Shown here piece by piece: positions 52,640 to 63,022 of a stretch of 64,000 nucleotides of DNA; the stretch's first letter is position 1, and every line of letters begins with the position of its first letter. The notes beneath the pieces were generated by a model. It was not told where the DNA came from and ran no database searches. It was given only the letters and a program-made list of their open reading frames with translations. This stretch comes from Alphaproteobacteria bacterium (GTDB lineage: Bacteria > Pseudomonadota > Alphaproteobacteria > Micropepsales > Micropepsaceae). The DNA lies in NCBI GenBank assembly GCA_019241645.1, contig JAFAWQ010000043.1:62001-126000 (forward strand), given 5' to 3'. Made by a program: the position numbers and the translations under genes.

Positions 52640-54178
52640 CTAGCCCGCTTCAACCGCCAGCTTGCTTTCATCCGCAAGAGCGGTCACTGCGGGGCCGTTC
52701 AAGGCGGTGCCGTCCGGCGCGAACTGGGAGCCGTGACAGGGGCAATCCCAGCACTGCTCCAGCGAATTCCAATGCACGACACAGCCCATGTGGGTGCAGG
52801 AGGCGGACCGCGTGTGCAGGACACCGTTGGCATCGCGGCAAGCTGCAACCTTGTGCAGGCCCTTGCGATAGAGACCGCCCTCGCCCGGCTTCAGCTTTTC
52901 GAGAGAATCTATATCGCCGGGGGTGACATATTCGGCAAAATTCTTGGCCACACCAAGATTCTCGGTGAGATATTCGCCAAGGCTCCCGGCGACTTTGCGC
53001 GACGGATTGTACACTTCGCTCCAGGGATTTGCGCCCGTCGCGATCAGGTCCGCGATAACCATTCCTCCGACGATGCCGTTGGTGATGCCCTGCCCCGAAT
53101 CACCACTCACCATGTAAACATGGTCGTTGCCGGGATTCTTTCCGATGAAGCCGCAATGGTCGACGGGCTCCAACACCTGCCCCGACCAGCGATGCGTGAT
53201 TTCTTTCAGCTGTGGAATGCGAGCACGCGCCCACTGCTCCAGCCTGCCAAAGCGCTCTTCGCCGTCATCGGCCTTCCCGGATTTGTGATCCTCACCGCCG
53301 ACGATTATGAGATCGTCGCGATCTGACCACGGTTGCAGCCGAACATAGTGGTAAGCCTCCAGCGTGTCCCAATAAAGCGCGTCCGCCAGGCTTCCATGCG
53401 GAATCGTCCCGCTGACAACGTATGTGCGGTAGGGCGCCTGTTTGGTGTGGACGGCGACGTGATCGTTGATCGGCGAGTTGGTGGCGACAATAGCATCGCG
53501 CGCGCGCACTTCGTGTCCTTCGGACGTCTTGACCAGCACCGTGCCGTCCAGCTCCTCCACAGACGTGACGCACGTGTTGGCATACAGCGAGCCGCCGCGC
53601 CCCAGTATCGCTTCCTGCAGCCCAGCGAGATACTTCAGGGGGTGGAACCGGGCCTGCCGGGCGAAACGCAAGGCGGGAACATTGCTCATTCCGCCCAGCG
53701 GGATGCCGCGCTGCTCGACAACCGCGACGCCAAGCCCGCGGCAGGTTTCGAATTCGCTGTGAAGATCCTCGCGCGGCGTGTCCGGCGCCAGAAACAAGTA
53801 CCCGTCCAGCCGGGCAAAGTCACAATCGAAACCTTCGGTGGCGCAAATCTGTTCAGCCCGGTCGATCGACGCCGCGAGGCTTTCGTGCAGAAGCCGCGCA
53901 GTGCTCTGGTCGCGCGACTTGATCAGCTCCGAGTAAAAATCATCCAGGGCGGAGGCGAGATGGGCCGTGGTGCGGGCCGTCATGCCGCTGCCAATCCCAC
54001 CGCGATCCAGCACGATCACAGAACGCCCGCGCGCCGCGAGCTCGTAGGCCACGGAAAGCCCGGCAATGCCGGAGCCGATCACGACCGCGTCTGCTTCCAT
54101 ATTGCCATGCAATGCCCGCCTCCGCGGCAGCGGGAATTCCATCCAGCAGGATTTCGTGCGTTCGTCAGCGACGTTCAT
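52640..54178 (-). CDS. FAD-dependent oxidoreductase with C-terminal Rieske domain
   Basis: The product is 512 aa. The ATG at 54178 follows GGAGG and lies just downstream of an EcfG-type promoter. The N-terminal DAO fold has the dinucleotide site VIGSGIAGLSVAYELAARG. The C-terminal 85 residues carry a Rieske 2Fe-2S domain, with C-T-H-M-G-C and CPCHGSQF as the two ligand pairs, within the GAYAC-like SASCTHMGCVVHWNSLEQ. The fusion is seen in stress-linked oxidoreductases of soil alphaproteobacteria. Substrate is unknown; glycine/sarcosine-oxidase-like chemistry is a guess from the fold. Confidence 0.9.
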   Translation of the reverse strand: MNVADERTKSCWMEFPLPRRRALHGNMEADAVVIGSGIAGLSVAYELAARGRSVIVLDRGGIGSGMTARTTAHLASALDDFYSELIKSRDQSTARLLHESLAASIDRAEQICATEGFDCDFARLDGYLFLAPDTPREDLHSEFETCRGLGVAVVEQRGIPLGGMSNVPALRFARQARFHPLKYLAGLQEAILGRGGSLYANTCVTSVEELDGTVLVKTSEGHEVRARDAIVATNSPINDHVAVHTKQAPYRTYVVSGTIPHGSLADALYWDTLEAYHYVRLQPWSDRDDLIIVGGEDHKSGKADDGEERFGRLEQWARARIPQLKEITHRWSGQVLEPVDHCGFIGKNPGNDHVYMVSGDSGQGITNGIVGGMVIADLIATGANPWSEVYNPSRKVAGSLGEYLTENLGVAKNFAEYVTPGDIDSLEKLKPGEGGLYRKGLHKVAACRDANGVLHTRSASCTHMGCVVHWNSLEQCWDCPCHGSQFAPDGTALNGPAVTALADESKLAVEAG

Positions 54179-54198
54179 GAGATACCTCCGCCCTCGGC

Positions 54199-54223
54199 AA
54201 CGGCACGGCAGCAGAGAGGTTCC
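54199..54223 (-). promoter_or_regulatory. EcfG-type general stress promoter of the FAD-Rieske gene
   Basis: On the minus strand GGAAC (54219-54223) and CGTT (54199-54202) are separated by exactly 16 bases, the EcfG consensus. The CGTT ends 21 bp before the start codon, leaving a short leader of about 14 bases that still holds the ribosome site. Confidence 0.75.
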
Positions 54224-54303
54224 GGTCAAGCGTCGATGGCGGAATGCTTGCCTTTTCGGGCAAACGGCCTTAGCCCCGCCAATGCCGCCACGGAGTGATG
54301 GGG

Positions 54304-55122
54304 ATGTCCACGCAAGGACTGATGAGCGGAAAACGCGGGCTCGTCATGGGCGTCGCCAATGACCGCTCCATCGCCTGGGGCATCGCCAGGGCGTTGCACG
54401 AGGCTGGCGCGGAGCTGGCTTTTTCCTATCAGGGGGAAACCTTCCGCAAGCGCGTGCTGCCGCTGGTCGAGCCGTTGAACCCGGCTGCCGTGATCGACTG
54501 CGATGTTTCGCAGCCGGAATCGCTCGACGCCGCGTTCGCCGACCTTGGCGGCAAATGGGACTCGCTCGACTTCGTCGTCCACGCCATTGCCTTTTCCGAC
54601 AAGGATCAGCTCAAGGGCCGCTACATCGACACCACGCCGGAAAACTTCCGGATGACGATGGACATCTCGTGCTACTCCTTCACAGCCGTGGCGCAGCGTG
54701 CGGAGAAGCTGATGCCCAACGGCGGCGGCATGCTGACACTCAGTTATTACGGCGCCGAGAAAGTGATGCCGCACTACAACGTCATGGGTGTCGCGAAGGC
54801 GGCATTGGAAGCCAGCGTTCGCTACATGGCCGAGGATCTCGGCAAGCGCGCCATCCGCGTGAACGCGATTTCCGCGGGACCGATCAAAACACTGGCATTC
54901 GCCGGCATCGCCGATTCCCGCTACATCCTGAAATGGAACGAGTACAATTCGCCGCTTCGCCGCACCGTGACACTTGAGGAAGTCGGCTCGACGGCGCTGT
55001 TCCTGCTCTCCGATCTCGGCCGCGCCGTCACCGGCGAGGTGCTGCACGTGGATTGCGGCTATCACGCCGTCGGCATGAAGGCAGTGGATGCGCCGGACAT
55101 CACGGTTCCGAAACCGGAATGA
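54304..55122 (+). CDS. fabI: enoyl-[acyl-carrier-protein] reductase (NADH)
   Basis: The product is 272 aa from ATG 54304, where a GGAG site sits at 8-bp spacing; GTG or ATG slightly upstream are possible. It reduces trans-2-enoyl-ACP in fatty acid elongation. The NAD site is GKRGLVMGVANDRSIAWGIA, and the catalytic Tyr-x6-Lys is in SYYGAEKVMPHYNVMGVAKAA. The C-terminal RRTVTLEEVGSTALFLLSD is typical. It overlaps the next gene by 4 bp. Confidence 0.94.
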   Translation: MSTQGLMSGKRGLVMGVANDRSIAWGIARALHEAGAELAFSYQGETFRKRVLPLVEPLNPAAVIDCDVSQPESLDAAFADLGGKWDSLDFVVHAIAFSDKDQLKGRYIDTTPENFRMTMDISCYSFTAVAQRAEKLMPNGGGMLTLSYYGAEKVMPHYNVMGVAKAALEASVRYMAEDLGKRAIRVNAISAGPIKTLAFAGIADSRYILKWNEYNSPLRRTVTLEEVGSTALFLLSDLGRAVTGEVLHVDCGYHAVGMKAVDAPDITVPKPE

Positions 55123-55712
55123 GCGACTTCCGGTCGCTGACTCTCTATCTCATCCGTCACGGCGAATGCCAACACAACCTGAAGGGACGTGTCGCTGGGC
55201 AGAGCGATTCCCCTCTCACCGCGCGCGGCAGGCTGCAGGCGTGTCGCGCCGGAGAATTGCTTGTAGAGGTCGAGCCCAAACTCCCTGACTTCCAGTTTTA
55301 CGCAAGCCCGCTGCATAGGGCTGCCACAACCATGGAGATCGCGCGAGAAGCCGCGGGCCTCCCGCTTTACGACTACATTTCCGACCGGCGCCTTTCTGAA
55401 CTGGATTGCGGAGCGAACACTTTTCGGCAATGGCACGAAATCGAGACGGAAATGAAGGCGGACCCCGCTTTTGCGGATCGATGGAACTGGCCGCATCCGG
55501 GCGGGGAAAGTCTCTTGGACCTCCACTGTCGCGTGGGCGATTTTCTTGCGTCGCTGGAAAAGAACGCCGTCATCGTTTCTCATGCAGGGACTGTCCGGAT
55601 GATTCGCGCACACTATCTGCAACTTCCCACAGACGCTGTTCTTGCTTTCCAGCCATTGCACGCCACAATTATCCGCCTCACAGCCGGCACGGAAACGGAT
55701 TGGCGTAACTAG
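55119..55712 (+). CDS. histidine phosphatase (phosphoglycerate mutase-like)
   Basis: The product is 197 aa, starting at ATG 55119 that overlaps the fabI stop (ATGA). The phospho-His site is [10 protein letters not shown]; the second His is in [23 protein letters not shown] and [14 protein letters not shown] complete the family pattern. Substrate could be a phosphosugar or nucleotide; the usual product name is GpmA/CobC-like. It sits between fabI and aroC, a conserved order in this class. Confidence 0.88.
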   Translation: MSDFRSLTLYLIRHGECQHNLKGRVAGQSDSPLTARGRLQACRAGELLVEVEPKLPDFQFYASPLHRAATTMEIAREAAGLPLYDYISDRRLSELDCGANTFRQWHEIETEMKADPAFADRWNWPHPGGESLLDLHCRVGDFLASLEKNAVIVSHAGTVRMIRAHYLQLPTDAVLAFQPLHATIIRLTAGTETDWRN

Positions 55713-55714
55713 CG

Positions 55715-56824
55715 ATGTCGTTCAACACCTTCGGACATCTGTTTCGCGTGACCACGTTTGGCGAGAGTCACGGCCCGGCCATCGGCTGCGTGGTGGATGG
55801 CTGCCCGCCCGGCATTCCGCTCGTCGAAGCCGACATCCAGGCCGAGCTGGATCGCCGCCGTCCTGGTCAATCGAAATATGTCAGCCAGCGCAAAGAGCCG
55901 GACACGGTTCGTATCCTGTCCGGAGTGTTTCAGGATGAGCGGCTGCCCGCGCAGGTGACGACAGGAACGCCGATCGCCCTGCTGATCGAAAATGTGGACG
56001 CAAAGTCTAAGGACTATTCCGAAATCCGCGACAAATTCCGCCCCGGCCATGCCGATTACACCTATTGGGCGAAGTATGGCGTGCGTGACTATCGCGGCGG
56101 CGGACGGCAAAGCGCGCGCGAGACAGCCTTGCGCGTCGCGGCCGGCGCCATCGCCCGCAAGGTGCTTCACCAGATGTATGCCGGCGCGACGATCCGCGCC
56201 GCGCTCATCCAGATGGGCAGCGAATCCATCGAGCGGGCGCGGTGGGATTGGAAGGAGGTTCCCCGCAATCCCTTCTTCTGCCCGGATGCAGAAGCAGTGC
56301 AACCGTGGGCGGAATATCTCGAGCAGGTGCGAAAGCAGGGGTCGTCCTGCGGCGCGGTGATCGAAGTGGTGGCGGAGGGGATTCCGGCCGGTCTCGGCGC
56401 GCCCGTTTACGGCAAGCTCGATGCCGATCTTGCGGCCGCCATGATGAGCATCAATGCCGTGAAGGGTGTGGAGATCGGCGATGGATTCGCCACCGCCATG
56501 CTGTCCGGTGAAGAGAATGCGGACGAAATGCGCGCCGGCAATGATGGCAGGCCGCGCTTTCTCTCCAATCGCGCGGGCGGAATTCTCGGCGGAATTTCCT
56601 CGGGCCAGCCGATCGTGGTGCGCTTCGCGGTGAAGCCAACGTCCTCCATCCTCTTGCCGCGCAAGACGATCGACGTGGCCGGCAGAGAGACGGAGATCGT
56701 GACCAAGGGCCGCCACGATCCGTGTGTCGGCATACGCGCGGTGCCGGTGGGGGAAGCGATGATGGCCTGCGTGCTGGCCGATCACGCGCTGCGCCACAGG
56801 GGCCAGATGGGCGCGGTACTTTAG
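55715..56824 (+). CDS. aroC: chorismate synthase
   Basis: The product is 369 aa. It converts EPSP to chorismate with reduced FMN. Signatures: [51 protein letters not shown], then [20 protein letters not shown] and [18 protein letters not shown]. The length is normal. It begins 2 bp after the phosphatase gene stop, in the fabI operon. Confidence 0.95.
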   Translation: MSFNTFGHLFRVTTFGESHGPAIGCVVDGCPPGIPLVEADIQAELDRRRPGQSKYVSQRKEPDTVRILSGVFQDERLPAQVTTGTPIALLIENVDAKSKDYSEIRDKFRPGHADYTYWAKYGVRDYRGGGRQSARETALRVAAGAIARKVLHQMYAGATIRAALIQMGSESIERARWDWKEVPRNPFFCPDAEAVQPWAEYLEQVRKQGSSCGAVIEVVAEGIPAGLGAPVYGKLDADLAAAMMSINAVKGVEIGDGFATAMLSGEENADEMRAGNDGRPRFLSNRAGGILGGISSGQPIVVRFAVKPTSSILLPRKTIDVAGRETEIVTKGRHDPCVGIRAVPVGEAMMACVLADHALRHRGQMGAVL

Positions 56825-56836
56825 AAGGGGCAGGAC

Positions 56837-57751
56837 ATGGAACTTTTCGATTTGATCGTACTCTTCCTGGCCGGACTGTTCCTGCTGGGTTTGATCTTCG
56901 GCAGCGTTTATACGGTGCAGCAACAAACCCGCGCCATCATCGAGCGCTTTGGCAAGTATGTCCGCACCGCCCGACCGGGGCTCAATTTCAAAATCCCGTA
57001 TATCGAGCACGTCGTGCAGCGCGTCTCCCTGCGCGTGCAGCAGCTGCTCGTGGAGGTCGAAACAAAAACGCTCGACAATGTTTTCGTGCGGCTGTTCGTG
57101 GCCGTGCAGTATCGCGTGGTGGAAGGCAGCGAGGCGGATTCCTTTTACAAGCTCCAGGACCATGAGGAGCAGATCAAATCCTACGTGCTGGACGTTGTGC
57201 GCGCCAAGGTTCCGAAGATGAATCTGGACGAGGTGTTCGAGAAGAAGGACGACGTGGGCGCCGCGGTCAAGACCGAGCTCGACGTCTCGATGCGGCAGTA
57301 CGGCTTCGAGATTCCCAATGCACTGGTGACCGACGTTAATCCCGCCGACAACGTCAAGGCGGCGATGAACGAAATCCAGACCCAGCAGCGCCTGCAGGTC
57401 GCCGCCGCGGCGAAGGGCGAAGCGAACAAGATCCTGGTGGTGAAGAACGCCGAAGCCGAGGCCGAATCCAAACACCTCCAGGGCGAAGGCATTGCCAAGC
57501 AGCGCCGTGCCATCATCGACGGCCTGCGCGAATCCATTGCCGCTTTCACGGATAAGATTGGCAGCGTCAACGAACACGAGGTGCTGAACCTTGTCCTGCT
57601 GACCCAATATTTCGACACCATGAAGGAGATCGGGATTTCGTCTGGCAGCAAGGTCATCCTGATGCCGCACTCACCGGCCGGAATGAGCGACATCACCGAC
57701 CAGCTCCGCGCGGCGATCATTCAGGGGAACGAAGCAGCCTCTCAGCGCTAG
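56837..57751 (+). CDS. SPFH/stomatin-like protein (QmcA type)
   Basis: The product is 304 aa. An N-terminal membrane helix (about 6-24) precedes an SPFH domain (TVQQQTRAIIERFGKYVRTA, PGLNFKIPYIEHVVQRVSLR). The C-terminal coiled coil is rich in Ala and Glu (NAEAEAESKHLQGEGIAKQR). Such proteins form inner-membrane scaffolds with FtsH or in microdomains. It follows aroC by 12 bp and converges with tatC. Confidence 0.9.
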   Translation: MELFDLIVLFLAGLFLLGLIFGSVYTVQQQTRAIIERFGKYVRTARPGLNFKIPYIEHVVQRVSLRVQQLLVEVETKTLDNVFVRLFVAVQYRVVEGSEADSFYKLQDHEEQIKSYVLDVVRAKVPKMNLDEVFEKKDDVGAAVKTELDVSMRQYGFEIPNALVTDVNPADNVKAAMNEIQTQQRLQVAAAAKGEANKILVVKNAEAEAESKHLQGEGIAKQRRAIIDGLRESIAAFTDKIGSVNEHEVLNLVLLTQYFDTMKEIGISSGSKVILMPHSPAGMSDITDQLRAAIIQGNEAASQR

Positions 57752-57757
57752 TCGTTG

Positions 57758-58570
57758 TCAGCTTGCTTCAGCGGCGCGGGCCGCCGCGTCCCGGTCGCGC
57801 TGCCGTTCGATCAGTTTCACGCACCAGATCGAGAGTTCGTACAGCAGGATTAACGGAATCATCAGCGTGAAGGGGCTGATAAAATCCGGCGGCGTGAGAA
57901 TGGCGGCCACCACGGTGATCGCCAGAATGGCATAGCGGCGCGCCCCGCGCAGCTGCGCGCTGGTGACCAGTCCCACGCGACCCAGCAATGACAGCAGCAC
58001 CGGCAGCTGGAACGTGAGACCAAACGCGAAGATCAGCGTCGTCACGAAATCCAGATACTCGCTCACTTTCGGCATCAATTCGATGCCGAGGTTGTTCGGC
58101 CCGCCGGGCGTTTCGTAGCCGACGAAAAAGCGGATGGCGAAAGGCAGCATCACATAAAACACGAATCCCGCGCCGATCAGAAAAAGGATTGGCGTCGCCA
58201 TCAGGAAAGGCAGAAAAGCCTTGCGCTCCTGCCGGTAGAGGCCCGGCGCCACGAACATCCATATCTGCGAGGCGATGACCGGAAACGCCAGGCAAAGCCC
58301 TCCGAACACCGACAGTTTCACGTAAGTAAAGAAGGTTTCGTAGACGCTTGTGTAAATTAAGTGATGATTGGGCTGACCCTTCAGAGCGTGCGCCAGCGGC
58401 TCCGTAAGAAAGGCGTAAATCTCCTTCGAGAACGCAAAGCAGATGGCGAACGACACTGCGAGGGCCAGCAACGACCAGATGATGCGCTTGCGCAGCTCGA
58501 TAAGGTGGTCGAGCAGAGGCGCCTTCGTAGCGTCGATCGCCGCTTCGTCCTCATCTGTGCGGACGGTCAT
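57758..58570 (-). CDS. tatC: twin-arginine translocase subunit TatC
   Basis: The product is 270 aa with six membrane helices. TatC motifs include LLDHLIELRKRIIWSLLALA, the Glu-rich IYAFLTEPLAHAL and SLLGRVGLVTSAQLRGARRY, with TPPDFISPFTLMIPLILLYE. It recognises twin-arginine signal peptides. It overlaps tatB by 4 bp. Confidence 0.95.
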   Translation of the reverse strand: MTVRTDEDEAAIDATKAPLLDHLIELRKRIIWSLLALAVSFAICFAFSKEIYAFLTEPLAHALKGQPNHHLIYTSVYETFFTYVKLSVFGGLCLAFPVIASQIWMFVAPGLYRQERKAFLPFLMATPILFLIGAGFVFYVMLPFAIRFFVGYETPGGPNNLGIELMPKVSEYLDFVTTLIFAFGLTFQLPVLLSLLGRVGLVTSAQLRGARRYAILAITVVAAILTPPDFISPFTLMIPLILLYELSIWCVKLIERQRDRDAAARAAEAS

Positions 58571-58959
58571 GATGGCGGCGGTTCGCTACCGGGCGCAATC
58601 GGCAGCGGGGGGGCGGCGTCATGGCTTTGCTCATGCGCCGCTTCGAGTTCCGCGGGCGTTGCGACGCCAAATTGGGGGGCCGGCTCGTGCGGCAAAACAG
58701 GTTGGTGCAGCGTCTGTTCAATTCCCGCGAAAGGCCGCTCGTTCCGCAGCGCCTGGATTTCCTTGCGCAATTCGTCCAGATCGTGCTGGCGGGACATCTC
58801 GTCGAAGCTTTTGCGGAACTGATCCGCCATGGCGCGCGCCTTGGCCAGCCAGCGGCCGATCGTGTGCATCAGGCGCGGCAAATCCTTAGGGCCGACCACC
58901 ACCAGCGCGACCACCAATACGATAAGAATGTGGCTCCAGGAGAGATCGATCATCGGCAA
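58567..58959 (-). CDS. tatB: twin-arginine translocase subunit TatB
   Basis: The product is 130 aa. A single N-terminal helix LSWSHILIVLVVALVVVGPK is followed by an amphipathic helix (DLPRLMHTIGRWLAKARAMA) and a variable acidic tail. It pairs with TatC in substrate binding. It lies between tatA and tatC, with 3 bp between tatA and tatB. Confidence 0.93.
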   Translation of the reverse strand: MPMIDLSWSHILIVLVVALVVVGPKDLPRLMHTIGRWLAKARAMADQFRKSFDEMSRQHDLDELRKEIQALRNERPFAGIEQTLHQPVLPHEPAPQFGVATPAELEAAHEQSHDAAPPLPIAPGSEPPPS

Positions 58960-58962
58960 GGC

Positions 58963-59187
58963 CTAACGGCCGACGGTGCGATCCCTGTTCGCCAGCGTCT
59001 CATCCTGCCGTTGATCAGGAAGCGAGCGTGGGCGCTCATCCTCTTCCGGTTCGCTTAGTCCTTTGCGGAAGCTTTTGATGCCCTTGGCGACATCGCCCAT
59101 CAGTTCCGAAATCTTGCCGCGGCCGCCGAAGAGGAGCACGGCAATCATCGCCACAATGAGAATGTGCCAGATGCTCAAACCACCCAT
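58963..59187 (-). CDS. tatA: twin-arginine translocase subunit TatA
   Basis: The product is 74 aa starting at ATG 59187 after GAAGGAG. Signature: [20 protein letters not shown] followed by the amphipathic [17 protein letters not shown] with the FGG/G hinge. It forms the protein-conducting ring. A polar tail ends RDRTVGR. First gene of tatABC. Confidence 0.94.
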   Translation of the reverse strand: MGGLSIWHILIVAMIAVLLFGGRGKISELMGDVAKGIKSFRKGLSEPEEDERPRSLPDQRQDETLANRDRTVGR

Positions 59188-59280
59188 CTTACGCTCCTTC
59201 GCCCCGCCGTTACGCGCCGGTGGCAACCACCCATCACCACGGGCGAGACCGTTAAAGACCGCGCGGCCAGCGGTTGCAAG

Positions 59281-60807
59281 CTAAACAAGGTCCACCTCGC
59301 CCCGCCGGTCCAGCGCCTGGGCCAACGCTGCCACGCGCTTGTGCACGGGCTCGCCGTTCACGGCCGCCCGCTCCCTTGGGATTTTCAGCAGAAAACGCTG
59401 TCCGGTGGACTCCAACGAATATCGGGACAATTCGCCAATTGCCGAACTGGACAAGGCAAACCCCAGGCGCGCCGCGAGGCCGATCTGCCGTGCCAGTCGC
59501 GAGTCTTCCGGGTTCAGCAACTCGCCAAGCCCATTACCCAGAGGAAAATCTTCGTCCCCCGAATAGCGATGAAAAACCGCCGTCGCGACCAGAGCGCGTA
59601 CGCGGTGGGAGGCGCCAACGAATGGACCCGAGATAATCTGATTGAAGGCGCCAGCAGCGCGGTCGTCGGGATGGCGCCGCCAGCCCACGTCGGAAAACAG
59701 GCACGCGGCTTTGCGGATGCGAAGGGCTTCCGCGTCTTCTTCCCCAAATAAGGGCGACATCCAGTGAAACAATTCGTCCGCATGCCCCGGGGCACGCGCG
59801 ATCCGCCGGTTCGTGTCGGCGGCAAATTGGATGAGTGGGTCCTTTTCGCGTTCATCCGGCGCGAGACGGCTGTGCAGGATTCCCTCGCGCAAGCCGTAGG
59901 CGGAAATCACCACCCGCTCCATGCGGCTCGCCAGCAGCAGCCTTTCGAGGACGACCGCGCCATATGGCAGGGCCTCCGCGCGCCGACGCGAGATGATTCC
60001 GAGACGATCCAGCGATTTGCGCGACATCCGCGCTACCACGCGGGCAAGCCTCAACGCCCGCCCGCGCGGAATTTCGTAATGGTGCAGGACGTGAAGCGGA
60101 TAGCGAACCTCTTCCATGTCGACGCGGGCAAAGCTGCGCCATGCTCCACCCACCGCGTACAGCGCGGACCCGGCCCATTCGCGCATATCCGGGATCTGCG
60201 AAAGGCCGTCGTCCACGATTTTGCGTGCCTTGTCGGGATCTCCCTTGGAGAGGTCGATGAGCCGCAACGGACCGAATGGAAAGGTCAGCGGCGTGCCTGT
60301 CTCGCCATTCCGGACCGGCACCATGTCGAGACTTCCGCCGCCCAGATCCGCGGCAAGTCCGTCCGCGTCTGGAATGCCCGAAAGCACGCCTTCGGCCGCG
60401 ACGCGCGCTTCCTCTTCGCCTGAAAGAATTCGGATGGGCCGGCCCCAGGCCGCTTCCGCCCGCCGGACGAATTCCCTCCCATTCGGCGCGTCGCGCGCGG
60501 CCGCCGTCGCCACTGCCTCGCGAAGTTCGACACGATGCGCGTCAGCGACGACCCGATACCGACCGAGGACCTGCAGCGCCGATCGTATGCCGTCTTCGCT
60601 GAGCCGGCCGCTTGACACCATGTTGCGGCCGATCGCGCAGATCATCTTTTCATTATGAAGGATCGCCGGCGTGCGCGAACAGGCTTCATAAATAACGAGA
60701 CGCACTGAATTCGAGCCAATATCGACGATCGCCACCGGCTGCTGCCGATCGCGGGGACGGCTCATGCCCTGCTGCTCGCGACGCGTCTCCGCGCTGACAA
60801 TGCCCAT
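59281..60807 (-). CDS. ppx: Ppx/GppA-family exopolyphosphatase
   Basis: The product is 508 aa from the ATG at 60807; other starts (60831 TTG, 60765 ATG) are possible. It degrades polyphosphate or pppGpp. The ASKHA fold shows IVDIGSNSVRLVIYE and the second phosphate loop ADLGGGSLDMVPV; the C-terminal HD-like region matches alphaproteobacterial Ppx. It is 4 bp downstream of ppk1, forming a polyphosphate operon. Confidence 0.92.
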   Translation of the reverse strand: MGIVSAETRREQQGMSRPRDRQQPVAIVDIGSNSVRLVIYEACSRTPAILHNEKMICAIGRNMVSSGRLSEDGIRSALQVLGRYRVVADAHRVELREAVATAAARDAPNGREFVRRAEAAWGRPIRILSGEEEARVAAEGVLSGIPDADGLAADLGGGSLDMVPVRNGETGTPLTFPFGPLRLIDLSKGDPDKARKIVDDGLSQIPDMREWAGSALYAVGGAWRSFARVDMEEVRYPLHVLHHYEIPRGRALRLARVVARMSRKSLDRLGIISRRRAEALPYGAVVLERLLLASRMERVVISAYGLREGILHSRLAPDEREKDPLIQFAADTNRRIARAPGHADELFHWMSPLFGEEDAEALRIRKAACLFSDVGWRRHPDDRAAGAFNQIISGPFVGASHRVRALVATAVFHRYSGDEDFPLGNGLGELLNPEDSRLARQIGLAARLGFALSSSAIGELSRYSLESTGQRFLLKIPRERAAVNGEPVHKRVAALAQALDRRGEVDLV

Positions 60808-60811
60808 GATG

Positions 60812-63022
60812 CTAACGGCTTTCGCCGACAATCGATACTGGCCTCCGCTGGACCATTTTCAAAGCGCGGCCGCGGCCGGACAATGATGGATTGGTCATGA
60901 AGTAGGTATGGGCGGAGAACGCGTCCTCCCGCAGGTAAGCGGGATGACGGACATAGCTGCCATCCGCTTGCATGCTCCAGCTTTGCGCGTGGTCCTTGAA
61001 AAGCGCGACCATGATTTGTCCCATCACCTGTTCGTGCACTGTCGGATTGTCGATGGGAACCAACGCTTCGACGCGCCGATCGAGGTTTCGCGGCATCCAG
61101 TCCGCTGACGTAATAAACACCTTCGCCTTTGGCGAAGGAAGACCATGCCCGTTGCCGAAACAAACGATACGGCCGTGTTCGAGGAACCGCCCGATAATGC
61201 TCTTGACCCGGATGTTATCCGACAACCCTGGCACGCCCGGCCGCAGGCAACAGATTCCGCGCACCACCAGATCGATCCGCACGCCTGCCTGGCTCGCCGT
61301 ATACAAGCCGTCGATGATGCGTGAATCCACGAGTGAATTCAGTTTCACCCAAATCGCCGCCGGCCGTCCGGCACGCGCATGGGCGATTTCCTCCTGGATC
61401 GCATCCACAAGCTTGGCCCGCATGTTGAGCGGTGAGATTGCAATCTTTTCGAGGCTGGCAGGCTCCGCGTAGCCGGTGACAAAATTGAACAGTTGCGCGG
61501 CATCGCGGCCCAGTGCGGGGTCGGCCGAGAACAGGGATATGTCCGTGTAAATCTTGGCATTGACGGGATGATAGTTGCCGGTGCCGTAATGCACATAGGT
61601 GCGCAGATGCCCCGCTTCGCGGCGTACCACCAGGCTCACCTTGGCGTGGGTCTTCAGCTCGATGAACCCGTACACCACCTGGACGCCAGCCCGTTCCAGA
61701 TCGCGGGACCATTTGATGTTGGCGGCCTCGTCGAAACGCGCTTTCAATTCCACGAGCGCCGTGACCGACTTGCCTGACTCTGCGGCTTCCACCAATGCCT
61801 TGACGATTGGCGAATTCTCCGACGTTCGATAAAGCGTCTGCTTGATGGCCACGACATTCGGATCGATGGCCGCCTGCCGAAGGAATTGCACCACCACATC
61901 GAAACTTTCAAAAGGATGGTGGACGACGATGTCCTTGGCGCGTATCGCGGCGAAGCAATCTCCACCGTAGTCCCGGATGCGTTCAGGAAAACGCGCAACG
62001 AATGGCTTGTATTGCAGGTCGGGACGCTCGTCCAAAATCAACTGCTTTGTGTCATTCAGTCCCAACAGATATTTGACGATGATCAGGTCTGACAGCTCAA
62101 CGTCCAGATGGTCGGCGATGAAGCGTCGCAGATCGTGCGGCATGGTCTCGCTGCACTGAACGTGAATGACCGAGCCGCGGCGTCTGCGGCGCAGCATGGT
62201 CTCGAACAGCAGCACGAGATCCTCAGCCTCTTCTTCGATTTCCACATCGCTGTCGCGGATGATGCGGAACAGGCCCGTGCCATTGACATGGTAGCCGGGA
62301 AAAAGCTGGTCCAGATAAAGCCCGATCACGCGTTCCAGCGTCAGAAAGCGCGCTTCTCGCGTATCAGTCGGCAGCCGGATGAAACGCTGCAGCTGCGGCG
62401 GTATGGGCAGCAGCGAGGTCACGCTTTTGCCGTCCTTCTTGCGCGTGAGCTGGAGCGCAAGCGTGAAGGCGAGATTGGGAATGAAAGGGAAGGGATGCGC
62501 CGGATCGAGCGCGAGCGGCGTCAGGACGGGAAATATCTGCTCGCAGAAATGCGCATCGAGCCAGGCGCGATCGAGTTCACTCAACTCTTCGCGCTTCATG
62601 ACCACGATTCGCGCATTGCGCAGTTCAGCCCGCAGGTTGGACCACATGTTCTGCTGATCCGCGATCAATTCGCCCGCGGTCTGCTCGATACTCGCCAGCT
62701 GCTGCGCTGGTGTCAGGCCATCGTCGCTCGGCGCCGCAACGCCGGCCGAGACCATCCCCCGAAGTCCGGCCACCCGGACCATGTAGAACTCATCCAAGTT
62801 GGAGGCTGAGATGGAGAGAAACCGCAGCCGCTCCAGCAACGGATGCCGCAGGTTTTTCGATTCTTCCAGCACGCGCCGGTTAAAGGCGAGCCATGACAGC
62901 TCACGATTGATAAACCGGTTTGGGGTCTCGGTGGGCGAAGAACCCAACTGTCCGTCCGCAGCGTACGACCGAGCGTCCGTTTCGGGCCTGACTTCCAGAC
63001 TGCTATTTGCTGCCTTCGCCAT
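60812..63022 (-). CDS. ppk1: polyphosphate kinase 1
   Basis: The product is 736 aa from ATG 63022, which lies in the last 20 bp of hdaA. It makes polyphosphate from ATP. Signatures: [38 protein letters not shown], the C-terminal autophosphorylated His in [19 protein letters not shown] and the second in [36 protein letters not shown] is also conserved. With ppx and hdaA it forms a conserved alphaproteobacterial run. Confidence 0.95.
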   Translation of the reverse strand: MAKAANSSLEVRPETDARSYAADGQLGSSPTETPNRFINRELSWLAFNRRVLEESKNLRHPLLERLRFLSISASNLDEFYMVRVAGLRGMVSAGVAAPSDDGLTPAQQLASIEQTAGELIADQQNMWSNLRAELRNARIVVMKREELSELDRAWLDAHFCEQIFPVLTPLALDPAHPFPFIPNLAFTLALQLTRKKDGKSVTSLLPIPPQLQRFIRLPTDTREARFLTLERVIGLYLDQLFPGYHVNGTGLFRIIRDSDVEIEEEAEDLVLLFETMLRRRRRGSVIHVQCSETMPHDLRRFIADHLDVELSDLIIVKYLLGLNDTKQLILDERPDLQYKPFVARFPERIRDYGGDCFAAIRAKDIVVHHPFESFDVVVQFLRQAAIDPNVVAIKQTLYRTSENSPIVKALVEAAESGKSVTALVELKARFDEAANIKWSRDLERAGVQVVYGFIELKTHAKVSLVVRREAGHLRTYVHYGTGNYHPVNAKIYTDISLFSADPALGRDAAQLFNFVTGYAEPASLEKIAISPLNMRAKLVDAIQEEIAHARAGRPAAIWVKLNSLVDSRIIDGLYTASQAGVRIDLVVRGICCLRPGVPGLSDNIRVKSIIGRFLEHGRIVCFGNGHGLPSPKAKVFITSADWMPRNLDRRVEALVPIDNPTVHEQVMGQIMVALFKDHAQSWSMQADGSYVRHPAYLREDAFSAHTYFMTNPSLSGRGRALKMVQRRPVSIVGESR

